Source: Sphingomonadales bacterium UBA1936 (GTDB taxonomy: Bacteria > Pseudomonadota > Alphaproteobacteria > Sphingomonadales > Sphingomonadaceae). From it: a DNA stretch of 10,042 nt. Within the stretch, counting starts at the first letter, position 1. Every line of letters begins with the position of its first letter. The notes beneath the pieces are model-generated. The model saw nothing but the letters and a program-made list of their open reading frames with translations. It was not told where the DNA came from and did not search any database. The stretch is from contig DDFE01000262.1 in NCBI GenBank assembly GCA_002336985.1, positions 1 to 10,042 on the forward strand, in the 5' to 3' direction. Below are positions 1 to 5,579 of the stretch, in pieces. The position numbers were made by a program, and so were the translations under genes.

Positions 1-617
1 AAAACCGCGCCCGCTTCGAAGAAGCCAATCCGCGTGCACGCCAGGAACGCCTCGAGGCCGAAGAAGGCTATGACGGCGAAGACGGCGACGAGGGTGAAGG
101 CGACGAGTTCGACGTTCCCCGCGAAGCCCGCCCGCAACAGCCGCAGCGCCAGTATCGCGAAGAACGGAACGACCGTGGCGGCAACGAACGCCAGGATCGC
201 GGCAATCGCGACGGCAACGATCGGGGCGGCAACCGCAACGAACGCTATTCGCGCGACGACCGTCCCCGCGACGACCGTGACGAGCCGCGCGCGCAGTATG
301 AAGATCGCCCGCGTCGTGACGACCGCCCTGTGCGCGAATCGCGCCCGGAACGGGACGAGCGTCCGCGTGAAGATCGTGCACCCCGCGAAGAGCGTGCTCC
401 TCGCGAACGCGCGCCGCTGCGTGCCCGCGCCAATGGCAACGGTGCCCACCATGCGGACGAGGGCGATTCGACCCTGCCGTTCGACGCACTGCCGCCGTCG
501 ATTTCCATCCCTTCATCGATGGAACCCGTCGCCGGTGTCGAGGGCGAACCGATCGCCGCGCCAAAGAAGCGCGGTCGTCCGAAGAAGGTCGTCGCCGAAG
601 CTGCGACCGAGGAATAA
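1..617 (+). CDS. DUF4167 domain-containing protein, C-terminal part (5' end outside the window)
   Basis: The frame is open from base 3 to the TAA at 615-617, giving about 204 codons of the C-terminal part. The first visible residues, NRARFEEANPRARQERLE, resemble the segment right after the conserved DUF4167 core (ending in an 'HYFRVL..' helix) in sphingomonad proteins as I remember them. The core itself would lie upstream. An acidic patch (EGYDGEDGDEGEGDEF) follows, then a long low-complexity stretch rich in Arg, Asp, Asn, Gly and Pro with short repeats such as RDDRPRDDRDE and REDRAPREERAPRERAP. Then come a short hydrophobic segment (LPFDALPPSISIP) and a basic KKRGRPKK motif of AT-hook type. 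The tail is almost certainly disordered and may bind nucleic acid; this is inferred from composition. The function of the family is not known to me. An alternative is a pseudouridine synthase with a similar RD-rich tail, which I consider less likely. Other frames here are shadows of the biased codons. Confidence 0.75.
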   Translation, partial: NRARFEEANPRARQERLEAEEGYDGEDGDEGEGDEFDVPREARPQQPQRQYREERNDRGGNERQDRGNRDGNDRGGNRNERYSRDDRPRDDRDEPRAQYEDRPRRDDRPVRESRPERDERPREDRAPREERAPRERAPLRARANGNGAHHADEGDSTLPFDALPPSISIPSSMEPVAGVEGEPIAAPKKRGRPKKVVAEAATEE

Positions 618-629
618 CCGGATTTGAAA

Positions 630-745
630 CGCCGCCCCTCGAGGGGCGGCGGAGCGAAGCGGAGGGGGTGGCGCCCTCGCAAGAATCGTATCTCTTGCGA
701 TAGAGGTGTCCACCCCCCGCTTCGCGGTCGCCCCTCAAGGGGCGA
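630..745. repeat. REP/BIME-like composite inverted repeat
   Basis: A mirror-image element lies 12 bases after the stop codon of the upstream gene. It opens with a perfect 22-base palindrome (630-651, arms CGCCGCCCCTC/GAGGGGCGGCG). An outer arm follows at 654-671 (GCGAAGCGGAGGGGGTGG) that pairs, with one bulged base, to 710-726. A perfect inner 8-bp stem joins 677-684 (TCGCAAGA) and 693-700 (TCTTGCGA) around an 8-base loop. The element closes with a second palindrome (728-745, TCGCCCCT/AGGGGCGA, 2-base loop). This architecture is typical of paired REP units (BIMEs). The first palindrome could also attenuate or stabilise the 3' end of the upstream mRNA, but there is no T-tract, so I do not call it an intrinsic terminator. 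Confidence 0.75.
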
Positions 746-826
746 AGCGGTGCTTTCGCTTTATTCACTCCCGCTTCAGGCCACATGATGCCAATGTCAT
801 CCGGCGTAACGACCGGAGAGACCTGA

Positions 827-2242
827 ATGCGCCGTTTTGCCCTGTTGCCCCTGATAGCGCTTGCTGGCCCCGCCTTCGCCCAATCGGCCCAGCTGCCCGA
901 CCCCAATCGCAGTGCGCAGGGGACGGTCGCGGTCACCATCTACAACAACAACCAGGCGCTGGTGCAGGACGTGCGCCAGACCGCGCTGCCCAATGGCCGC
1001 ACCACCGTCGAATTCCCGGATGTCTCGGCGCAGATCCGCGCCGAAACGGTGACGATCGGCGGCGCCGACTTCGGCATCGTCGAACAGAATTTCGACTACG
1101 ACCTCCTGAGTCCCTCCGCACTGATGGAAAAGGCCGTGGGGCAGGTCATCACCATCGTCCGCATCAATCCCGCGACGGGTGCGGAGACGCGCGAACAGGC
1201 GAAGGTGCTGGCTGCGAACGGCGGTGTCGTGCTGCAGATCGGCAGCCGGATCGAGGTGCTGCGCGACGATGGCCTGCCGGTGCGCGTGATCTTCGACAAG
1301 GTGCCGCCGAACCTGCGTGCGCGCCCGACATTGTCGGTCACGGTCGATTCGAGCCGCGCAGGCACGCGGCCGGTTTCGCTAAGCTATTTGACGCCGGGTC
1401 TCGGCTGGAAAGCCGACTATGTCGCGCTGTTCGACGAGGGTGCTGGCAAGATCGATGTGCAGGGCTGGGTCACGCTGACCAACAATTCTGGCACGACCTA
1501 TACCAATGCCGAAACCCTGCTGGTCGCGGGACAGGTGGGCGACAGTAATAACGGACAGCAGCCTTACTACCGCCCGCAACCATCGCGCGGCACGCTGGTG
1601 AAGCCGGGCACACAGACCGCCAATCGCCCGCAGCTCGGCGATTTCTATCTCTATCCGATCAAGGAACGCACCACGATCGCGCAGGCGCAGCAGAAGCAGG
1701 TGAGTTTCCTCGACGTGTCCGGCGCGGGTGCCGCCAAGGGCTATGAATACCGTAACGCCTGGCTCGGCACGCAAAGCGAGGCGCAGTCGGCGGACACGGT
1801 GCTGCGCTTCTCGACCAGCCGCGACGGCGGACTGGGCGATGCGCTGCCCGCGGGAACGGTGCGCGTCTACATGAAGGACGCGAAGGGCCAGCCGCAGTTC
1901 ATCGGTGAAAACCAGATCGGCCATACGCCGATGGGGTCCGCGTTGGGCCTCAAGACCGGCGAAGCCTTCGACGTGAAGGTGAAACCGGTGGTCGAGGCGC
2001 GCGAGAAGGCCGGTTCGTCGCGCTGGAAAACCTCGATGCGTTACACGCTGACCAACGCGCGCAATGCGCCGGTGACGATCGACCTGACGCAGGCTGGCCT
2101 CGATAATTATTATGACGACACGCGGATCGTGTCGGAAAGCCAGAAGAGCGAGCGGCGCTCGTCGGACGAGGCGGTGTGGAAGGTGACCGTGCCCGCCAAT
2201 GGCGAGGCGGTGGTCACCGCCGTGTTCGATACGCGGTACTAA
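827..2242 (+). CDS. Exported DUF4139 domain-containing protein, first tandem paralogue
   Basis: A 471-aa protein with a clear Sec signal peptide, MRRFALLPLIALAGPAFA, probably cut after Ala18 (AFA|QS), so it acts in the periplasm or at the cell surface. The start at 827 is supported by a purine-rich CGGAGAG seven bases upstream and by the signal peptide. An N-terminal region (about 33-165) opens with VTIYNNNQALVQDVR. The DUF4139 core (about 180-471) holds SLSYLTPGLGWKADYVALFD, GWVTLTNNSGTTYTNAETLLVAG (residues 213-235), LGDFYLYPI (270-278), QKQVSFLD (289-296) and the C-terminal WKVTVPANGEA. The family has no established biochemical function that I can name; some members are annotated near mucoidy inhibitor A. 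A diverged paralogue follows directly on the same strand, and the two are probably co-transcribed. Unlike that paralogue, it has no proline-rich IVVTG insert. Confidence 0.88.
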   Translation: MRRFALLPLIALAGPAFAQSAQLPDPNRSAQGTVAVTIYNNNQALVQDVRQTALPNGRTTVEFPDVSAQIRAETVTIGGADFGIVEQNFDYDLLSPSALMEKAVGQVITIVRINPATGAETREQAKVLAANGGVVLQIGSRIEVLRDDGLPVRVIFDKVPPNLRARPTLSVTVDSSRAGTRPVSLSYLTPGLGWKADYVALFDEGAGKIDVQGWVTLTNNSGTTYTNAETLLVAGQVGDSNNGQQPYYRPQPSRGTLVKPGTQTANRPQLGDFYLYPIKERTTIAQAQQKQVSFLDVSGAGAAKGYEYRNAWLGTQSEAQSADTVLRFSTSRDGGLGDALPAGTVRVYMKDAKGQPQFIGENQIGHTPMGSALGLKTGEAFDVKVKPVVEAREKAGSSRWKTSMRYTLTNARNAPVTIDLTQAGLDNYYDDTRIVSESQKSERRSSDEAVWKVTVPANGEAVVTAVFDTRY

Positions 2243-2255
2243 ATATGCACCTTTC

Positions 2256-2355
2256 CCCGAGCGAAGACGAGGGGCCCGGCCGAGCGAAGTCGAGGCTTTC
2301 GTCGTGCGTGATTGTTCTCGGCTTCGCTCGAATGTGGCCCTCGTCTTCGCTCGGG
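2256..2355. repeat. Nested inverted repeat (REP-like) spanning the start of the second DUF4139 gene
   Basis: The outer arms are 2256-2276 (CCCGAGCGAAGACGAGG plus GGCC) and 2336-2355 (GGCCCTCGTCTTCGCTCGGG). They are complementary over 20 bp with one extra G on the left. The inner arms are 2281-2294 (CGAGCGAAGTCGAG) and 2317-2330 (CTCGGCTTCGCTCG), with 13 of 14 positions complementary and the odd one a possible G-U pair in RNA. The core GAGCGAAG.CGAG thus occurs four times, twice in each orientation. This resembles the 'cttcgactTCGCTC' repeats scattered through sphingomonad genomes (recalled, not searched). The candidate start codon of the downstream gene (2332-2334) lies in the 5-base gap between the inner and outer right arms, and the outer right arm is translated. 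Confidence 0.85.
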
Positions 2356-3861
2356 CAGGCGGGATTGGCGGCACTTCTCCTCGCCACGCCCCTTCACGCG
2401 CAGACGACTACAACTTCCGCCGCACCGGAGGCAGTGTCGGTCAGCATCTACCGCAACCCGAACCGTTCGGCCGACGAGCCGATGAACCTGCGCGACCTCC
2501 GCGGGTTCGCACTGGTCACCGAAACCCGGCGCGTGACGATTCCCGCAGGCGACGGCGTCATCCGGTTCGAAGGGGTCGCGGGCGGCATCCTGCCCGAAAG
2601 CGCGATCGTGACCGGCCTGCCGGACGGCATCGTCGAAAAGAACCAGGACGCGAACCTGCTCTCACCCGCCAGCCTGCTCGGCGCCTCGACCGGGCGGCAC
2701 GTCACCATCCGTCGCACGGTGCGCAAGACCGGCAAGACGACCGAGGAAGACGCGGTCATCCGCTCGGGGCCGGGCGGGCAGGTCGTGCTGCAGACTGCGG
2801 CCGGATATGAGGCGCTACGCTGCACCGGCATTCCCGAAACCATCGTCTATGATTCGGTACCCGAGGGGCTGTCGGCGAAACCGACCCTGTCGGTCCGCAC
2901 GCGAAGTTCCCGCGAAGCGACCGCGACAGTGACCCTCAGCTACCTTGCCGACAATTTCGACTGGCAGTCGAACTATGTCGCAACCCTTGGCGCGGACGGA
3001 AAGACGGTCGACCTGTTCGGCTGGGTCACGCTCGCCAGCGCTGACGAGACGAGTTTTTCCAAGGCACAGGCAATGGTGATCGCCGGGCGATTGAACCGCA
3101 GCAGCGAACGCCGCGAAAAGCCCTATCAGGAACAGTCGATCAGCCTGACCTGCTGGCCGCAGGGGACGACGACCAGCGATCTCGAGATCGGCAGCGTTCC
3201 TGCTCCACCACCGCCGCCGCCTCCCGCACCACAGATGATGATGGCGGCGGAGGCGATGGACATCGTCGTCACTGGCGCGCGGCGTGAAAAGGCCGCGATG
3301 GTGGTGCAGCAGGAAGAACTCGGCGACCTGAAACTCTATCGCGTGCCCGAACCCGTCACGGTTGCGGCCAATGCCCAGAAACAAGTTGCGCTGCTCGACA
3401 AAGAGCATGTGCCGGTGACTCTCGTCTATCGTGCAGAGGTTTATGGCGACGGCGAAGCGGATGTGAAGCTGACCTTGCGGGCCAAGAACCGTACGGCGGA
3501 TGGGCTGGGTTTGCCGCTCCCCGCAGGGAAAGTGGCGCTTTACCAGCAGGGCGGCACTCGCCCGTTATTGCTCGGCGAAGGGTCTGTCGGCGACAAGGCG
3601 ATCGGCGAGGAGGTCGAAGTCGATGTCGCGACCGCGACCGGCATTGTCGCGCGCGACGTCCTCGCGGATGGCGGACGTCACACGCTGACCGTCACAAACG
3701 CCAACCCGTTCCCGGTCGCGTTCGAGGCGAAGCTGGGTGATCGCACATTGTCTGGGTTCAGCGGCAAGGCGCGCAAGAAGGACGGCGCCTGGCAGTGGGC
3801 CGTGACGGTGCCCGCGAACGGAACCGCCACGCTGTCGTTCCGTGAGAAGGAAGCGAGTTAG
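2332..3861 (+). CDS. Exported DUF4139 domain-containing protein, second tandem paralogue, with poly-Pro/IVVTG insert
   Basis: A 509-aa protein if started at ATG 2332, which gives the signal peptide MWPSSSLGQAGLAALLLATPLHA, probably cut at LHA|QT. The frame is also open upstream to ATG 2245, two bases after the previous stop, which would give a 52-residue leader; neither start has a good Shine-Dalgarno. The body parallels the upstream paralogue: VSIYRNPNRS, LLSPASLL, PTLSVRTRSSR, TLSYLADNFDWQSNYVATLG, GWVTLASADETSFSKAQAMVIAG, LGDLKLYRV, QKQVALLD and the terminal WAVTVPANGTA. It differs by an insert between the GWVT and LGDL blocks: seven consecutive prolines (292-298), MMMAAEAM, then DIVVTGARR (310-318). 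That last string looks like the N-terminal motif of sphingomonad TonB-dependent receptors. The gene is likely in an operon with its paralogue. The molecular role is unknown. Its stop codon overlaps the stop of the convergent thioesterase gene by four bases. Confidence 0.85.
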   Translation: MWPSSSLGQAGLAALLLATPLHAQTTTTSAAPEAVSVSIYRNPNRSADEPMNLRDLRGFALVTETRRVTIPAGDGVIRFEGVAGGILPESAIVTGLPDGIVEKNQDANLLSPASLLGASTGRHVTIRRTVRKTGKTTEEDAVIRSGPGGQVVLQTAAGYEALRCTGIPETIVYDSVPEGLSAKPTLSVRTRSSREATATVTLSYLADNFDWQSNYVATLGADGKTVDLFGWVTLASADETSFSKAQAMVIAGRLNRSSERREKPYQEQSISLTCWPQGTTTSDLEIGSVPAPPPPPPPAPQMMMAAEAMDIVVTGARREKAAMVVQQEELGDLKLYRVPEPVTVAANAQKQVALLDKEHVPVTLVYRAEVYGDGEADVKLTLRAKNRTADGLGLPLPAGKVALYQQGGTRPLLLGEGSVGDKAIGEEVEVDVATATGIVARDVLADGGRHTLTVTNANPFPVAFEAKLGDRTLSGFSGKARKKDGAWQWAVTVPANGTATLSFREKEAS

Positions 3862-4235
3862 GCGGTCGCGGGCGGCAGCGGACGTGGACGTGCGTTTTCG
3901 TCGAGTGCGACGAAGGTGAAGACACCGCTGGTGACCTTTACGACCGTTTCGCCGCGATCGCGGCTCGCCGTAACATCGATCTTGATCGCGACGGATGTAC
4001 GACCGCGCCGTTCGACCACAGCATAAACCGAGATCAGGTCGCGTAGCAGGATCGGAGCGTGGAACGACATGCCTTCGATTGCGACGGTCGCGACGGGTCC
4101 TTGACAAACCCTGCCTGCGATTATGCCGCCGGCGATGTCCATCTGGCTCAATACCCAGCCGCCAAAGATGTGGCCGTTCGCATTGATGTCGGCGGGCTGG
4201 GGAACAACGCGCAGGATCGGTTCGCCGGGGTTCAT
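3858..4235 (-). CDS. YciA-like hotdog-fold acyl-CoA thioesterase
   Basis: A 125-aa hotdog protein that should hydrolyse acyl-CoA thioesters to free acid and CoA in the cytoplasm. The hallmark is near the N terminus: PADINANGHIFGGWVLSQMDIAGG (residues 15-37), with the conserved N-G-x-I-F-G-G-W and the likely catalytic Asp33. It is followed by the core strands VAIEGMSFHAPILLRDLISVYAVVERRGRTSVAIKIDV, which match the YciA/4HBT layout and usual length. I chose ATG 4235 over the in-frame ATG 4247 (four residues longer). ATG 4235 has GGAG six bases upstream (4242-4245) and forms an ATGA overlap with the stop of the preceding membrane-protein gene, which suggests translational coupling. The substrate is not readable from the sequence; YciA enzymes tend to be broad. 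The TAA stop overlaps the TAG stop of the convergent DUF4139 gene. Confidence 0.85.
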   Translation of the reverse strand: MNPGEPILRVVPQPADINANGHIFGGWVLSQMDIAGGIIAGRVCQGPVATVAIEGMSFHAPILLRDLISVYAVVERRGRTSVAIKIDVTASRDRGETVVKVTSGVFTFVALDENARPRPLPPATA

Positions 4236-4528
4236 TTCTGGCTCCATCGCTCGTCACGGGTGGGTTCTTCGATGCGTTCGTCATGGCCGCTGCCCGACGA
4301 CAGGAACACCAGGCCCATGAGGGCCGCCGCCAGCAAGACCGAAAAGAAAATGCCGCCAGCCGCAAAGATGGTGCCGAGCAGCGGCATCGGCCCCCAATAG
4401 ATCCGCAGCGCCCCAAGACCGGCCACGACCGAGACTGCCGACGCCAGTGTCATCCAGATCATCAGGCGCCGATACCGCCTCCAGGCGAAGGCTGCATATC
4501 CCGGGTCGTCGAGGTCATTGTCGGTCAT
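4232..4528 (-). CDS. Small two-helix inner-membrane protein, function unknown
   Basis: A 98-aa protein with a short acidic N terminus (MTDNDLDDPGYAAFAW), a basic RRYRR patch, a first transmembrane helix (about 22-44), a short GP-containing turn, a second helix (about 50-77), and a polar tail beginning SSGSGHDE. Both ends are predicted on the cytoplasmic side from the RRYRR patch before helix 1. It starts at ATG 4528, with AAGGGA a few bases upstream. It overlaps the thioesterase start by four bases (ATGA), so the two are one transcription unit. I recall similar proteins beside thioesterase genes in sphingomonads, annotated as hypothetical. No function can be assigned. A role tied to the thioesterase is only a guess from the coupling. 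Confidence 0.8.
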   Translation of the reverse strand: MTDNDLDDPGYAAFAWRRYRRLMIWMTLASAVSVVAGLGALRIYWGPMPLLGTIFAAGGIFFSVLLAAALMGLVFLSSGSGHDERIEEPTRDERWSQK

Positions 4529-4589
4529 GGGTTCCCTTTCGGACGCACGCGTGGAAAGATGCGTCAGCGACCTTGCAAGAGTCGCCTTT

Positions 4590-4595
4590 AGGAGG
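4590..4595 (+). promoter_or_regulatory. Perfect Shine-Dalgarno that fixes the CBS gene start
   Basis: AGGAGG sits seven bases before ATG 4603. The frame is open further upstream to 4447, but that extension overlaps the divergent gene and adds no recognisable residues, so this site decides the start. Confidence 0.85.
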
Positions 4596-4602
4596 CTGGA
4601 CG

Positions 4603-5028
4603 ATGACTGTCAGGGCCATAATTTCCGGACGCGATGCCGACGTCGTTTCGATTTCGCCGGATGCGACCGTCAGCGATGCGGTGAAGCTGCTTGCGACGAA
4701 ACGGATCGGTGCGGTGCCCGTCACCGACGGTAATACGATCGTGGGCATCTTTTCCGAACGCGATGTGATCTACGGATTGGAGCGCGAGGGCGCGGCCGCG
4801 TTGAACAAGCGCGTCGGCGACGTGATGACGAGTCCGGCGCTCACGGTGGAGCCGGATACGGCGATCATGTCGGCCCTGTCGCTGATGACCAAACGCCGAA
4901 TCCGGCATCTGCCGGTGATCGATGGCGTGGCGATGGTCGGCATCGTGTCGATCGGCGACCTGGTGAAGCACCGGATCGACAAGATCGAAAGCGAAGCCGC
5001 GGCGCTGCGCGACTATATCGCGAGCTAG
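4603..5028 (+). CDS. Tandem CBS domain protein
   Basis: A 141-aa stand-alone Bateman module. CBS1 spans about residues 8-60 (VSISPDATVSDAVKLLATKRIGAVPVTD, then GIFSERDVI at 48-56). CBS2 spans about 74-125 (VMTSPALTVEPDTAIMSALSLMTKRRIRHLPVID, then GIVSIGDLV at 113-121). A short C-terminal helix follows (KHRIDKIESEAAALRDYIAS). CBS pairs bind adenosyl ligands such as AMP, ATP or SAM and often act as energy sensors. The S/T-x-x-D ligand-contact motifs are intact in both halves (SERD, SIGD). No effector domain is fused, so the partner protein cannot be read from the sequence. Length and layout match the common alphaproteobacterial 'CBS domain-containing protein'. It is divergent from the thioesterase pair and convergent with the acetyltransferase gene, overlapping its stop codon by four bases. 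Confidence 0.92.
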   Translation: MTVRAIISGRDADVVSISPDATVSDAVKLLATKRIGAVPVTDGNTIVGIFSERDVIYGLEREGAAALNKRVGDVMTSPALTVEPDTAIMSALSLMTKRRIRHLPVIDGVAMVGIVSIGDLVKHRIDKIESEAAALRDYIAS

Positions 5029-5579
5029 CTGCGCACCACCCCGACCTGCGAGAAGGGCAGGGGTTCGTCCGGCGTCTTTCCCGGTTCCGCCAGTTCGCGC
5101 TGCCACATGCCGACGTCGATCCACTGGCCGTTCTTGTAACTCACTTCACGATAGAAACCGGCCCGCTTGAAACCCAAGGCCTCGTGCAGCTGGATCGCCT
5201 TGTCTTGCGGCATGGTCAGCGTCGAGATCGCCTGGGTATAGTTCTGCGCCGTCAGCGTCGCGAGCAGTGCGCCATAGAGCGTGCGGCGATGCCCCTGGCC
5301 TTCCTCACCAGCGATGTAGCAGGCTGTTTCAACCGCGAAGCGATAGGCGGGGCCGGGCCGCAAGGGCTTGGCGAAGGCATAGCCTAGAACCACGCCGGTC
5401 TCACTGTCGAAGCCCACGATCCATGGGTGCGTATCGCCGGCGGCCTCGAGCCGCGCCTTCATGTCGTCGAGCGTCGGCGGTGCCGATTCGAACGACACGG
5501 CATTGGTCACGACATAGGGGCCGTAAATGCCCAGCAGCGTCTGTGCGTCGTCAATGGTGGCGGCGCGTAGGTCCATCAT
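5025..5579 (-). CDS. GNAT-family N-acetyltransferase, phosphinothricin acetyltransferase-like
   Basis: A 184-aa GNAT enzyme expected to move an acetyl group from acetyl-CoA to an amine. It shows the PAT-type order: an N-terminal strand LRAATIDDAQTLLGIYG, the motif TNAVSFES, the beta-4 strand VETACYI with Glu84 at the catalytic position, then NKAIQ-like QDKAIQLHEALGF with His132, and the C-terminal EVSYKNGQWIDVGMWQREL. The pyrophosphate-binding loop is unusual: residues 93-98 read EGQGHR where the family motif is Q/R-x-x-G-x-G/A, so the first and last key positions are both replaced. The start at ATG 5579 forms an ATGA overlap with the stop of the S49 peptidase gene; ATG 5576 would remove one residue. 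The longer frame running back to 5813 lies inside the peptidase gene and is not real. Bar/pat-type herbicide detoxification is the family name only; the natural substrate is unknown. Confidence 0.87.
   Translation of the reverse strand: MMDLRAATIDDAQTLLGIYGPYVVTNAVSFESAPPTLDDMKARLEAAGDTHPWIVGFDSETGVVLGYAFAKPLRPGPAYRFAVETACYIAGEEGQGHRRTLYGALLATLTAQNYTQAISTLTMPQDKAIQLHEALGFKRAGFYREVSYKNGQWIDVGMWQRELAEPGKTPDEPLPFSQVGVVRS

Noticed and set aside
34..627. An alternative plus-strand frame over the DUF4167 tail (Ala/Thr/Arg-rich).
   Set aside because: It is a frame shadow of a low-complexity repeat. The frame ending at 617 continues from the window edge and matches the family tail.
630..651. An intrinsic terminator for the DUF4167 gene.
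   Set aside because: The palindrome is strong, but no T-run follows and it is part of a larger symmetric repeat, so it is called a repeat.
1379..2374. A 331-codon minus-strand open frame over the first DUF4139 gene.
   Set aside because: Antisense shadow with His/Arg-rich composition and no domain. The plus strand has a signal peptide and family motifs.
3565..4416. A 283-codon minus-strand frame crossing the end of the DUF4139 gene, the thioesterase and the membrane-protein gene.
   Set aside because: It runs out of frame through two genes with clear protein signatures.
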